Shown here: positions 7,632-16,460 of the stretch, in pieces | Numbering within the stretch: position 1 is the first letter of the stretch | Layout of the letters: the number at the start of each line of letters is the position of its first letter | Assembly (NCBI GenBank): GCA_910589485.1 | Contig: CAJUSW010000007.1 | Span: 131,126 to 195,125, forward strand | Direction of reading: 5' to 3' | DNA: 64,000 bases | Source: an uncultured Duncaniella sp. | GTDB taxonomy: Bacteria > Bacteroidota > Bacteroidia > Bacteroidales > Muribaculaceae | Notes under the pieces: generated by a model | What the model was told of the DNA's origin: nothing | What the model saw: the letters and a program-made list of their open reading frames with translations, nothing else | Databases searched by the model: none | Program-made: the position numbers and the translations under genes

Positions 7632-9665
7632 TTACTTGCCGATGAATGTGAGCACGCGGGCGAGAACGGCATCGGTGGTGAAACCGAACTTCTCGTCGAG
7701 CACCTTGTAGGGAGCCGATGCTCCGAAGTGGTCGAGACCGAACACTTCGCCGTCGGAACCCACTACGCCACGCAGAGTGGAGGGGAGGCCGGCGGTGAGG
7801 CCGAAGGTGGGCACACCGGGGGTGAGCACTGCCTGACGATAGTCGACGGGCTGGTTGTTGAAGAGGCCGATCGAGGGAACCGACACCACGCGGGCCTTGA
7901 TGCCCTGGGCGGCGAGGCGCTCGGCTACTTCAACGAGGAGGGATACCTCTGAGCCGTTGGCCACGAGGATCACGTCGGGGTTCTGGGCATCGACTACTAC
8001 GTAACCGCCACGACGGCAACCGGCGGCGGCCTCGGCGTAACGGTCGCCTGAAGCTGCGGGGAGGTCGGGGAGGTTCTGGCGCGAGAGCACGAGAGCCGAG
8101 GGGGTCTCGAAGTTCTCCATAGCCATGGCCCATGCCACAGAGGTCTCGACAGCGTCGGCCGGACGGAGCACGAGCATCGAGGGTTTGCCGCTGAGGTTGC
8201 GGAGTTCCTCCATGAGGCGGAGCTGGGCTTCCTGCTCAACGGGCTCGTGGGTGGGACCGTCCTCGCCTACGCGGAATGCGTCGTGAGTCCAGATGTATTT
8301 AACGGGAAGCTCCATGAGGGCGGCCATGCGCACAGCGGGCTTCATATAGTCGGAGAACACGAAGAATGTGCCGCAAGCTCCGATGACACCGCCGTGGAGG
8401 GCGATACCGTTCATGACGGCAGCCATGGTGAGCTCGGTAACACCTGCGTGCAGGAATGCACCCGAGAAGTCGCCCTTGACGAAGGGATGGGTCTTCTTGA
8501 GGAAAGCGTCGGTCTTGTCGGAGTTGGCAAGGTCGGCCGACGATACGATCATGTTGTTGACCTTCTCGGCGAGTACACCGAGCACGTCGGCTGAAGCCTG
8601 ACGGCTGGCGATGTTGGCCTTGTGGGGGATGGCCTTCCAGTCGATCTCGGGGAGCTTGTTGTCGAGGAATGTGTGGAGTTCCTTGGCGAGCTCGGGGTTG
8701 GCGGCCTCCCAGGCGGCCTGCTCGACACGACGGGCCTTCACAATCTCGCGGAGCTCGGCACGGCGAGCCTCGTAGAGAGCCTTGACGTCATCGAAGATCA
8801 CCCAGGGATTCTCGGGATCGGCACCGAGGTTCTTCATTGTGGCGGCATAGTCGGCACCCGATGCGCTCAGGGGCTGACCGTGGGTAGAGCACTGGCCCTC
8901 GAAGTTGGAGCCGTCGGCCTTGACGCAACCACGGCCCATGACGGTGTGGCCTATAATAATGGTGGGACGTTCCTTCTCGCCCTGAGCCTCGACGATGGCA
9001 CCGGCGATCTGCTCGGGGTCGTTGCCGTTAATCTCGAGGACGTTCCATCCCCATGCGCGATACTTGGCTGCTACATCCTCGGCGTCGACTGCATCGACCA
9101 TTGTGGAGAGCTGTACCTTGTTGCTGTCGTAGAACATGATGAGGTTGCTGAGACCGAGGTGTCCGGCAAGACGGCCGGCGCCCTGCGAGATCTCCTCCTG
9201 GATGCCACCATCGGAGATGAAGGCATAGGTCTTATGAGAAAGCCACTCGCCGAAACGGGCGGCCAGGAAGCGCTCGGCAATGGCGCAACCTACGGCCATG
9301 GTGTGGCCCTGACCGAGAGGACCGGAGGTGTTCTCGACGCCACGCTCGGGGTGAAGCTCGGGGTGGCCGGGAGTGGGAGATCCCCACTGGCGGAACTGCT
9401 GGAGCTCGGCGATGGTGTAGTGGCCGAAGAGTGCGAGCACGCTATAGAGCATGGGCGACATGTGGCCGGGATCGAGGAAGAAACGGTCGCGGGCAAGCCA
9501 CTTGCCGTCGTCAGGATCGGTAACGAGGAATTGCGAATAGAGTACGTTGACAAAGTCGGCACCACCCATGGCGCCACCGGGATGACCGGATTTTGCTTTC
9601 TCAACCATTGAGGCGGCGAGGACACGGATGTTGTCGGCCGCACGGTTTACTGCTGTCAGATTCAT
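7632..9665 (-). CDS. tkt: transketolase
   Basis: A 677-residue full-length thiamine-diphosphate enzyme that moves two-carbon ketol units between sugar phosphates in the non-oxidative pentose phosphate pathway. The N-terminal SGHPGGAMGG motif (26-35), the TPP/metal-binding stretch starting FISDGGIQEE and containing DSNKVQL, and the C-terminal pyrimidine-binding region (GVTELTMAAVMNG, THDAFRVGEDGPTHEP) are all intact. The start MNLTAVNRAADNIR matches the family. It is monocistronic, ending in the strong hairpin at 7512-7555. Confidence 0.97.
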   Translation of the reverse strand: MNLTAVNRAADNIRVLAASMVEKAKSGHPGGAMGGADFVNVLYSQFLVTDPDDGKWLARDRFFLDPGHMSPMLYSVLALFGHYTIAELQQFRQWGSPTPGHPELHPERGVENTSGPLGQGHTMAVGCAIAERFLAARFGEWLSHKTYAFISDGGIQEEISQGAGRLAGHLGLSNLIMFYDSNKVQLSTMVDAVDAEDVAAKYRAWGWNVLEINGNDPEQIAGAIVEAQGEKERPTIIIGHTVMGRGCVKADGSNFEGQCSTHGQPLSASGADYAATMKNLGADPENPWVIFDDVKALYEARRAELREIVKARRVEQAAWEAANPELAKELHTFLDNKLPEIDWKAIPHKANIASRQASADVLGVLAEKVNNMIVSSADLANSDKTDAFLKKTHPFVKGDFSGAFLHAGVTELTMAAVMNGIALHGGVIGACGTFFVFSDYMKPAVRMAALMELPVKYIWTHDAFRVGEDGPTHEPVEQEAQLRLMEELRNLSGKPSMLVLRPADAVETSVAWAMAMENFETPSALVLSRQNLPDLPAASGDRYAEAAAGCRRGGYVVVDAQNPDVILVANGSEVSLLVEVAERLAAQGIKARVVSVPSIGLFNNQPVDYRQAVLTPGVPTFGLTAGLPSTLRGVVGSDGEVFGLDHFGASAPYKVLDEKFGFTTDAVLARVLTFIGK

Positions 9666-9906
9666 GTAGCAATTGTATGATAAATGGTTTAGTAGTCTCA
9701 GAAACGGGAGTGATACGAATTAAGGTAAAATCAGTATTTTTCCAGTATGATCCTCACAGGAAATCGGGCTGTACAAAATACAATAAGTAGTAACCGATAG
9801 CCGGATGGATACGCAAATATACAAAATAAAATTAAAAAAGAGGGTCACGGAGTACGTAATTATACAGATTTATACGTATATGATACATAGAGATAAAAAA
9901 AATCGT

Positions 9907-9914
9907 TATCTTTG
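9907..9914 (+). promoter_or_regulatory. -7 element of the MFS transporter gene
   Basis: TATCTTTG fits the -7 consensus. No clear -33 TTTG is seen 19-21 bp upstream. Transcription would begin near 9921 with a leader of about 90 bases. The rest of 9666-10011 is AT-rich. An in-frame extension of the transporter from 9805 is open but crosses this promoter and lacks transporter character. Confidence 0.55.
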
Positions 9915-10011
9915 CCATGAAAAAGGTACTTTTATAGAGTTTTCATGCAATTATCGGCGAACCATAAAAATCACACAAATAACTAATTCTTATCTTAAAC
10001 AATTTTTATCA

Positions 10012-11343
10012 ATGGCAACTTCCGTTAAACAGAACGGTAACACTGTGGCTATCGTGACGATGTTTTTCGTCTTCGCGATGATCTCGTTCGTTACCAACAT
10101 GGCGGCCCCCTTCGGCAATATCTGGGGATTCAGATATGCATGGGCGGGCATGGCCGGTAACCTCATGAACTTCACGGCTTACCTATTCATGGGTATTCCC
10201 GCCGGCAACATGCTTATCCGCTACGGATACAAAAAAACAACACTGATCGCTCTCGCTGTGGGTGCTATAGGCCTCGGCGTGCAGTTGCTCTCGAGTGTGG
10301 TGGGCGACAACATCATCGTGATCGGTGGCGAAAACCCCACAACTCTCAACCTGTTCATCTACCTGCTCGGTGCGCTCATATGCGGCTTCTGCGTGTGCAT
10401 GCTCAACACCGTGGTTAACCCGATGCTCAACCTCCTGGGTGGCGGCGGCAACAAGGGCAACCAGCTGATACAGACCGGCGGTGCACTCAACTCGCTTGCC
10501 GGAACCCTCACCCCGATGATGGTGGGTGTGCTCGTGGGCACCCTGACCAAGGAGACCACCATGGCTTCGGTGGCCCCGCTCGTAGTGACCGGTATCGTGA
10601 TCTTCGTGCTGGCGTTCATCGTGATCTCGTTCGTGAAGCTCCAGGAGCCCCAGGCCAACCTGAGCAATGTGAAATACGAGCGCAGCCCGCTTGCTTTCCG
10701 TCACTGCCTGCTCGGCATCATCGCCATCTTCTTCTATGTGGGTATCGAGATCGGTATCCCCGGTGAGATGAATGCCTGGATCAGCCGCGAGAGCTTTGAG
10801 GGCGCAGCTGCCGTAGCCGGCTCGCTCGCCGCTCTGTACTGGCTCATGATGCTTGTGGGACGTTTCCTCAGCTCGATCATCAGCGGTAAGGTTTCGACCC
10901 GCGCCCAGCTCATCACCGCTTCGTCGGTGGCCATCGTGCTCGTACTGTTTGCAATCTTCCTTCCCGAAGATATCACTTTCCAGTCACCTCAGATCGATAT
11001 GCTGAACATCTACAGCGGTGAGGTGCCCATGAAGTGTCTGTTCCTCTTCCTCTGCGGACTCTGCACCTCAGTGATGTGGGGCGGTATCTTCAACCTCGCT
11101 ACCGAGGGTCTGGGCAAGTACACCGCCAAGGCTTCGGGCCTGTTCATGATGATGGTGGTAGGCGGCGGTATCATGCCGTTCATCCAGGACTGGATCGGCC
11201 GTACAGCCGGATACGTGAACAGCTACTGGCTCGTTCTCGCCATGCTCGTGTACATCTTCTACTATGCCATCATCGGCTCGAAGAATGTCAACACCGATAT
11301 CCCCGTTTCTCTCGAGGATGAGCTTGATCCCCGCGATCTCTAA
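10012..11343 (+). CDS. MFS sugar transporter (FucP/GlcP-like)
   Basis: A 443-residue integral membrane protein with about twelve hydrophobic segments, closest in style to the FucP/GluP-type sugar:H+ symporters of Bacteroidetes (TVAIVTMFFVFAMISFVTNM start, FMGIPAGNMLIRYGYKK loop between helices 2 and 3, and an LGALICGFCVCMLNTVVNPMLNLLGGG segment). It likely imports a monosaccharide. The ATG at 10012 is chosen because a polar lysine-rich leader upstream (from 9805) would block membrane topology and spans the promoter motif. It ends in a strong terminator. The substrate (glucose, galactose or fucose) cannot be decided here. Confidence 0.88.
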   Translation: MATSVKQNGNTVAIVTMFFVFAMISFVTNMAAPFGNIWGFRYAWAGMAGNLMNFTAYLFMGIPAGNMLIRYGYKKTTLIALAVGAIGLGVQLLSSVVGDNIIVIGGENPTTLNLFIYLLGALICGFCVCMLNTVVNPMLNLLGGGGNKGNQLIQTGGALNSLAGTLTPMMVGVLVGTLTKETTMASVAPLVVTGIVIFVLAFIVISFVKLQEPQANLSNVKYERSPLAFRHCLLGIIAIFFYVGIEIGIPGEMNAWISRESFEGAAAVAGSLAALYWLMMLVGRFLSSIISGKVSTRAQLITASSVAIVLVLFAIFLPEDITFQSPQIDMLNIYSGEVPMKCLFLFLCGLCTSVMWGGIFNLATEGLGKYTAKASGLFMMMVVGGGIMPFIQDWIGRTAGYVNSYWLVLAMLVYIFYYAIIGSKNVNTDIPVSLEDELDPRDL

Positions 11344-11402
11344 TTGAATCCTCCGGCCGGCCCGCTTATGGGCCTCTCCGAGCCGGAGAACTAATGAAAC
11401 AG

Positions 11403-11445
11403 GTCACCCCGCTGCTGCACATGGCAACAGCGGGGTGACTTTTTC
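11403..11445 (+). terminator. terminator of the MFS gene
   Basis: A perfect 12-bp stem, GTCACCCCGCTG (11403-11414) with CAGCGGGGTGAC (11428-11439), is followed by TTTTTCTATAT. Confidence 0.92.
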
Positions 11446-11479
11446 TATATAATCAATTATTGGAGGAGAGGTGTATCGG

Positions 11480-11794
11480 TCAGTTTACAGGCTCGTCTCG
11501 TGGGCTTCGTGGCGCGGGTGGTTCATTACGCTTACCGGCGGAAGTGGAGGCAGGAGACTTGCGCTTACGTGCCTTGCGTGAGGCCTCAGGACGGGGATCG
11601 GGGGTGGATATCCCATCGATGAGAGAATCGGTGAGCACTCCCGTAGGGATGGCCTCAGTGGTGGCGGATACTCCAGTGGATGGCGGGAACAGATGGTGAC
11701 GGCACAGGTAGGCCGAGAGCAAGAGGAGAAGGATGAGGAGGGCTATCAGCCCGCGCTTTTCAGCGGATGTGATGCGTGGCGGAGAGGTAGGCAT
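11480..11794 (-). CDS. small single-span membrane protein, unknown
   Basis: A 104-residue reading frame with one strong hydrophobic segment near residues 15-28 (GLIALLILLLLLSAYLC), a Ser/Thr/Pro-rich middle and a basic C-terminal part (SRKARKRKSP). The ATG at 11794 is preferred over 11821, because the latter lies inside the terminator stem at 11811-11851. It follows rplQ on the same strand but beyond a terminator. I do not recognise a family. The membrane segment and low-complexity tail could belong to an anchored accessory protein, or the frame may not be translated. Confidence 0.5.
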   Translation of the reverse strand: MPTSPPRITSAEKRGLIALLILLLLLSAYLCRHHLFPPSTGVSATTEAIPTGVLTDSLIDGISTPDPRPEASRKARKRKSPASTSAGKRNEPPAPRSPRDEPVN

Positions 11795-11810
11795 GACGGG
11801 GATGGGTGTA

Positions 11811-11851
11811 AAAAAATCCATCCCGGAGACACACTCCGGAATGGATTTTTT
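11811..11851. terminator. bidirectional terminator after rplQ
   Basis: A long inverted repeat (AAAAAATCCATCCCGGAG with CTCCGGAATGGATTTTTT, one mismatch) with a five-base loop, flanked by A and T runs. On the minus strand it ends the large ribosomal operon 22 bases after rplQ. Confidence 0.9.
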
Positions 11852-11872
11852 ATCTGGATAATTCGCGGATGA

Positions 11873-12358
11873 TTATTCAGCGGCGGGAGCATCAGCGGCA
11901 GGTGCCTCGGTAGCGGGAGCCTCGGCAGCGGGCTTGTTGCTCTTGCGAGAGCGACGGGTGCGGCCGGCTTTCTTGGCGGGCTTGTCATTGAGCATGTTTT
12001 CGTTGTAGTCAACGAGCTCGATGAAGCAGGTCTTGGCGTTGTCACCAAGACGGTTGCCTGTCTTGAGGATGCGTGTGTAGCCACCGGGACGGTTAGCGAT
12101 CTTCTGAGCGATTTCGCGGAAGAGCTCGGTCACGGCCTCCTTGTTCTGGAGCTCAGCGAAGACAAGGCGACGGTTGGGGGTGCTGTCCTCCTTGGCACGG
12201 TTGATAAGGGGCTCGGCATACATGCGGAGAGCCTTAGCCTTAGCAAGAGTGGTGAAGATGCGCTTGTGCATGATCAGTGAGATGGTCATGTTGGCGAGCA
12301 GCGAGTCGCGATGAGCCTTCTTGCGGCTGAGATGGTTGAATTTCTTATTATGTCTCAT
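11873..12358 (-). CDS. rplQ: 50S ribosomal protein L17
   Basis: A 161-residue protein, last gene of the ribosomal block. Residues 1-118 form the L17 fold ([24 protein letters not shown] start). The remainder is an extension: a basic [14 protein letters not shown] stretch, then an Ala/Pro/Glu repeat built on EAPA units. L17 of E. coli is about 127 residues, so this tail is an addition; similar tails occur in Bacteroidetes L17. It starts 8 bases after rpoA and ends before a strong terminator. Confidence 0.96.
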   Translation of the reverse strand: MRHNKKFNHLSRKKAHRDSLLANMTISLIMHKRIFTTLAKAKALRMYAEPLINRAKEDSTPNRRLVFAELQNKEAVTELFREIAQKIANRPGGYTRILKTGNRLGDNAKTCFIELVDYNENMLNDKPAKKAGRTRRSRKSNKPAAEAPATEAPAADAPAAE

Positions 12359-12366
12359 CGTAGTAG

Positions 12367-13359
12367 TTACTCTTTATCAAGTTTATATTTGGAGATATCC
12401 ATCCCGAAGGAGAGATTGAGGTTGGCCAGGAGTTCATCGAGCTCGGTAAGAGACTTCTTACCGAAGTTGCGGAACTTGAGGAGGTCGGTCTTGTTGAAGA
12501 CAACGAGCTCGCCAAGTGTCTCGACCTCGGCACTCTTGAGGCAGTTGAGCGCGCGCACGGAGAGATCCATGTCGACAAGCTTGGATTTGAGGAGCTGTCG
12601 CATGTGGAGTACCTCTTCGTCAAATTCCTCTTCGCCGTCCTGCTCGTCGGTCTCGAGAGTGATTTTCTCGTCGGAGAAGAGCATGAAGTGGTAGATGAGG
12701 ATTTTGGCTGCTTCCTTGAGAGCGTCCTTGGGAAGGATTGATCCGTCGGTAGTAATTTCGAGAGTGAGCTTGTCGTAGTCAGTCTTTTGATCAACGCGGA
12801 AGTTCTCCACTGTGTACTTCACATTCTTGATGGGTGTGTAGATGGAGTCGATGGCGATAACATCAATAGCATCGTTGGGACCCTGGTTCTCCTCTGCGGG
12901 AACCCATCCGCGACCCTTGTTGATAGTGACGTCGATAGTGAAGCTTGCGCTCGGATCCAAATGGCAGATGACAAGGTCGGGGTTCAGGACTTCAAATCCT
13001 GAGAGGACTTTGCCGATGTCACCGGCTGTGAACTCTTCCTTGCCTGACACAGTGATGGAAGCCTTCTCAAACTCGGTCTCTTCGACTGTCTGCTTGAGAT
13101 TGACTTTCTTGAGGTTAAGGATGATGTTGGTAACATCTTCCTTGACACCGGGGATAGTGTCGAACTCGTGGCGCACACCGTCGATGCGGATCGACGAAAT
13201 TGCGAAACCTTCGAGCGAAGAGAGGAGGATACGACGAAGGGCGTTACCTATGGTAATACCATAACCCGGCTCCAATGGCTTAAACTCAAATTTACCGAAA
13301 TGGTTATCGGCTTCCAACATTAGTACTTTGTCAGGTTTTTGGAATGCTAATATAGCCAT
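12367..13359 (-). CDS. rpoA: RNA polymerase alpha subunit
   Basis: A 330-residue alpha subunit with an N-terminal assembly domain (to about 235; [23 protein letters not shown] is the dimer/core-binding helix) and a C-terminal domain (about 250-320; [18 protein letters not shown] motif read here as [23 protein letters not shown]) for UP elements and activators. The two are joined by an acidic linker ([12 protein letters not shown]). It is flanked by rpsD and rplQ as in most bacteria. Confidence 0.98.
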   Translation of the reverse strand: MAILAFQKPDKVLMLEADNHFGKFEFKPLEPGYGITIGNALRRILLSSLEGFAISSIRIDGVRHEFDTIPGVKEDVTNIILNLKKVNLKQTVEETEFEKASITVSGKEEFTAGDIGKVLSGFEVLNPDLVICHLDPSASFTIDVTINKGRGWVPAEENQGPNDAIDVIAIDSIYTPIKNVKYTVENFRVDQKTDYDKLTLEITTDGSILPKDALKEAAKILIYHFMLFSDEKITLETDEQDGEEEFDEEVLHMRQLLKSKLVDMDLSVRALNCLKSAEVETLGELVVFNKTDLLKFRNFGKKSLTELDELLANLNLSFGMDISKYKLDKE

Positions 13360-13376
13360 GGATCTTAATTTAATGA

Positions 13377-13982
13377 TTATTTAGAATACAACTCGACGAT
13401 AAGCTGCTCTTTGATATTCTCGGGGATGTCTTCGCGGGCGGGAACGTGGAGGAATTTGCCTGCCTTAACGTTCTCGTCCCACTCGAGCCAGGGATATTTG
13501 CTGTGATTGAATCCTGCGAGGGCGTCGGAGATAACTTCGAGAGACTTGGATTTTTCGCGTACACCGATAACGTCGCCGGGCTTAACAGCGTAGGATGCGA
13601 TGTTTACAACCTTGCCGTTAACCACGATGTGGCGGTGGAGTACGAGCTGGCGGGCAGCTGCGCGTGTGGGGGCGATACCGAGACGGTAAACCACGTTGTC
13701 GAGACGGCCTTCGAGAAGCTGAAGGAGGATCTCACCGGTGATACCCTTGGCGCGTGAGGCCATGTCAAAGAGGTTGTGGAACTGCTTTTCGAGCACACCG
13801 TAGGTGTACTTGGCCTTCTGCTTCTCGCGGAGCTGGACACCGTACTCGGATGTCTTGCGACGCTTGTTGAGGCCGTGCTGTCCCGGGGGATAGTTCTTCT
13901 TGGTGAGAACCTTGTCTTCACCGAAGATAGGTTCGCCGAACTTACGGGCGATTTTGGTGCGGGGACCTGTGTATCTTGCCAT
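13377..13982 (-). CDS. rpsD: 30S ribosomal protein S4
   Basis: A 201-residue primary 16S-binding protein. [20 protein letters not shown] is the family start, so the ATG at 13982 is chosen over an upstream in-frame one at 14054 inside the spacer. The S4 RNA-binding domain ([15 protein letters not shown], about 100-160) is clear. It is separated from rpsK by an unusually long 305-base spacer. S4 is a known autoregulator of alpha-operon translation in other bacteria, so that spacer is a candidate control site. Confidence 0.97.
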   Translation of the reverse strand: MARYTGPRTKIARKFGEPIFGEDKVLTKKNYPPGQHGLNKRRKTSEYGVQLREKQKAKYTYGVLEKQFHNLFDMASRAKGITGEILLQLLEGRLDNVVYRLGIAPTRAAARQLVLHRHIVVNGKVVNIASYAVKPGDVIGVREKSKSLEVISDALAGFNHSKYPWLEWDENVKAGKFLHVPAREDIPENIKEQLIVELYSK

Positions 13983-14287
13983 TTTAGTAGGATGTTTAAT
14001 AGTTTTGCGTCCGGTCACTCCGAGGAGCCTGACGGGGGAAGGAGGTGTTTTCAACCGCTGTCTCTAAGTGACAGCCGCGACCACAGAGAGGTGAATAAAA
14101 ATGTGGTCTATTTCACGGGACAGGGTATTGAAAGCCCGGATCCGATTGCCGTTAAGGCTGGAGGTTGAAGCGGGGGATGATGCCTCGCGGTGGGGACAGG
14201 GAGCGGCGCTGGCCACTGTGATCCCGGACATCTATGCCACCCGGAGACCGACGCGATGGTGTAAATTGATGAATCGACTCCTAAATA
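13983..14287 (-). other. long structured spacer between rpsK and rpsD
   Basis: 305 bases with no gene inside an otherwise tight operon. It contains a clean hairpin GCTGTC-TCTAAGT-GACAGC (14057-14075) and several GC-rich segments. A 5' leader that S4 could bind for feedback control is one reading; a degenerate insertion or an RNA processing site is another. The only open frames in it are short and unconvincing. Confidence 0.4.
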
Positions 14288-14677
14288 TTAAACGCGACGA
14301 CGCTTGGGAGGGCGGCAGCCATTGTGGGGCAGCGGAGTTACGTCAACGATCTCGGTGACTTCGATGCCTGCACCGTGGATGGTGCGGATAGCTGACTCGC
14401 GACCGTTACCGGGACCCTTAACATAAGCCTTCACCTTGCGGAGGCCGAGGTCGTAGGCGACTTTAGCGCAGTCCTGAGCTGCCATCTGAGCAGCGTAGGG
14501 GGTGTTCTTCTTGGAGCCACGGAAGCCCATCTTGCCTGCCGATGACCAGGAGATAACCTGACCTTCGGAATTGGCTAAGCACACAATGATGTTGTTGAAA
14601 GATGAGTGAACGTGAAGCTGACCAGCTGCGTCAACCTTGACGTTTCTCTTCTTAGCGGCGACTGTCTTCTTTGCCAT
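14288..14677 (-). CDS. rpsK: 30S ribosomal protein S11
   Basis: A 129-residue platform protein of the 30S subunit. The family core is present ([42 protein letters not shown]) and the C-terminus [10 protein letters not shown] is the diagnostic basic tail. It follows rpsM by 9 bases and precedes the long spacer before rpsD. Confidence 0.97.
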   Translation of the reverse strand: MAKKTVAAKKRNVKVDAAGQLHVHSSFNNIIVCLANSEGQVISWSSAGKMGFRGSKKNTPYAAQMAAQDCAKVAYDLGLRKVKAYVKGPGNGRESAIRTIHGAGIEVTEIVDVTPLPHNGCRPPKRRRV

Positions 14678-14686
14678 ATTCTGTTA

Positions 14687-15067
14687 TTATTTAGTAGCTT
14701 TCTTCTTGTTAGCGACTGTCTTCTTACGGCCCTTGCGGGTACGTGCGTTGTTCTTGGTGCTCTGGCCGCGCACGGGGAGACCGTTGCGGTGACGGATGCC
14801 ACGGTAGCAACCGATGTCCATGAGACGCTTGATGTTGAGCTGGATTTCGCTGCGGAGGTCACCCTCTACCTTGTAGTCAGCACCGATCACTTCGCGTACC
14901 TTAGCTGCCTGATCGTCGCTCCAATCCTTTACCTTGATGTTGACATCAATGCCGGCCTTGTCGAGGATGCTCTTAGCAGCACTGCGACCGATACCGAAGA
15001 TATAGGTCAAGGCGATTTCACCTCTTTTGTTCTGGGGGAGGTCAACTCCCACGATTCTAACTGCCAT
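14687..15067 (-). CDS. rpsM: 30S ribosomal protein S13
   Basis: A 126-residue head protein of the 30S subunit that contacts the P-site tRNA and 50[21 protein letters not shown] is the family start, so the ATG at 15067 is used rather than an upstream one at 15097. The helix-two-turn-helix region (about 14-60) and the basic tail [10 protein letters not shown] are visible. A -7-like motif lies just upstream at 15095-15102. Confidence 0.97.
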   Translation of the reverse strand: MAVRIVGVDLPQNKRGEIALTYIFGIGRSAAKSILDKAGIDVNIKVKDWSDDQAAKVREVIGADYKVEGDLRSEIQLNIKRLMDIGCYRGIRHRNGLPVRGQSTKNNARTRKGRKKTVANKKKATK

Positions 15068-15094
15068 ATAATTAAGTTGACTTAAATTTTTGTG

Positions 15095-15102
15095 CAAAGT
15101 TA
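15095..15102 (-). promoter_or_regulatory. possible internal promoter (-7 element) before rpsM
   Basis: TAACTTTG on the minus strand fits the -7 consensus, about 28 bases before the rpsM start, in the 156-base spacer after rpmJ. No -33 TTTG at the expected distance. It could supply extra transcription of the alpha genes. Confidence 0.4.
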
Positions 15103-15223
15103 CAACTATTTTCGCATTGATTAAGGCCGGAATGAGTCAAACGCAACACAAATTAGAAATCGTTAGAACAATTTAACTAACTTGAGCCTGCGTTTCACTC
15201 CCGGTCCTAACCGTTATGCGATA

Positions 15224-15340
15224 TTAGCCTTGACGCTGCTTGTATTTGGGGTTTTTCTTGTTGATGACGTAAAGACGTCCTTTGCGGCGCACGATTTTGC
15301 TATCGGGAGTGCGCTTCTTCACTGAAGCTCTTACTTTCAT
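15224..15340 (-). CDS. rpmJ: 50S ribosomal protein L36
   Basis: A 38-residue protein read directly from the sequence: it starts [20 protein letters not shown] and ends [13 protein letters not shown], matching the L36 family. There are no cysteines, so it is the zinc-free (C-minus) form; a Ser stands where a zinc-binding Cys is often found. It is placed between infA and rpsM as usual. Confidence 0.93.
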   Translation of the reverse strand: MKVRASVKKRTPDSKIVRRKGRLYVINKKNPKYKQRQG

Positions 15341-15386
15341 TTTTCAGATATACTTAGAAGTGTGATTGATTTTGTTTCTGTCTTGA

Positions 15387-15605
15387 TTATTTGTAACGGA
15401 AGGCGATGCGGCCCTTGGAGAGATCATATGGTGACATCTCGACCTTGACCTTGTCGCCGGGGAGGATCTTGATGTAGTGCATGCGCATCTTGCCTGAGAT
15501 GTGGGCTGTGATTTCATGCCCGTTCTCGAGCTCGACGCGGAACATTGCGTTGGAAAGAGCCTCGACGATGGTTCCGTCTAATTCGATTGCAGCTTGTTTT
15601 GCCAT
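15387..15605 (-). CDS. infA: translation initiation factor IF-1
   Basis: A 72-residue S1-like OB-fold protein that occupies the 30S A site during initiation. It shows the family pattern ([55 protein letters not shown]). Located between map and rpmJ, the usual spc-operon order in Bacteroidetes. Confidence 0.97.
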   Translation of the reverse strand: MAKQAAIELDGTIVEALSNAMFRVELENGHEITAHISGKMRMHYIKILPGDKVKVEMSPYDLSKGRIAFRYK

Positions 15606-15645
15606 ACAGTTTTATAAAGGAGTAGTAGGTGGTGATAATGATGGA

Positions 15646-16428
15646 TCAGATAAAACGTTCGCCCATTGCCTGGCGGATGTAGTCGAAGGTGGTGAGAATG
15701 CGTGGTCCCTCGGGCTCGATGGTGATGGTGTGCTCGTAGTGGGCCGATGGCTTGCGGTCCTTGGTGCGGCACTGCCATCCGTCCTGGGAGATCACGATGT
15801 TGCGGCTACCGAGGTTGATCATCGGCTCGATGCAGATGCACATGCCTTTCTTGAGCACCGGTCCACAGCCGCGACGGCCGTAGTTGGGCACCTCGGGATC
15901 CTCGTGCATCTTGCGTCCGATACCGTGTCCGCACATCTCGCGCACAACGGAGTATCCACGCTTCTCGCAATAGGTCTGCACGGCATTGGCTATGTCGCCG
16001 ACGCGCCTGCCTTCCTGTGCGGCCTCGATGCCCTTGTAGAGCGATTCCTTGGTGGTGCGCAGGAGTGCCATAACTTCGGGCGATACCTCCCCGACGGGGA
16101 AGGTGTAGCACATGTCACCGTTGTAACCGTCGAGTTCGACCACGGTGTCGATACCCACGATGTCGCCCTCGCGAAGCTCATAGCCGGAGGGAAAGCCGTG
16201 GACTACTGTCTCGTTGACTTCGATGCAGAGCGTGGCGGGGAAGCCTCCGTAGCCGAGACATGCGGGCTTGCCACCGTTGTCGCGCATGAATTCGCGCGCC
16301 ACGTTGTCAAGATGGCGGGTAGTCACGCCGGGAGCCACACACTTGGCTACCTCGCCAAGTGTGCGGCTCACGAGCGTGCATGCCGCTTGCATTTTCTCGA
16401 TTTCTTCGGGTGTCTTAAGATAAATCAT
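15646..16428 (-). CDS. map: methionine aminopeptidase, type I
   Basis: A 260-residue cytosolic enzyme that removes the initiator Met from nascent proteins. The metal ligands sit in the recognisable motifs VGIDTVVELDGYNGDMCYTF (two Asp), the MCGHGIGRKMHE block (His), CICIEPM (Glu) and the AHYEHTITIEPEG block near the C-terminus (Glu). It lies between secY and infA. It has no N-terminal zinc-finger extension. Confidence 0.97.
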   Translation of the reverse strand: MIYLKTPEEIEKMQAACTLVSRTLGEVAKCVAPGVTTRHLDNVAREFMRDNGGKPACLGYGGFPATLCIEVNETVVHGFPSGYELREGDIVGIDTVVELDGYNGDMCYTFPVGEVSPEVMALLRTTKESLYKGIEAAQEGRRVGDIANAVQTYCEKRGYSVVREMCGHGIGRKMHEDPEVPNYGRRGCGPVLKKGMCICIEPMINLGSRNIVISQDGWQCRTKDRKPSAHYEHTITIEPEGPRILTTFDYIRQAMGERFI

Positions 16429-16460
16429 TAATCAATATCTGCGATTCCGACTGAGAGGGA

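Noticed and set aside
8622..9611. Large plus-strand frame opposite tkt
   Set aside because: Antisense shadow of a full-length transketolase caused by GC-rich codon bias.
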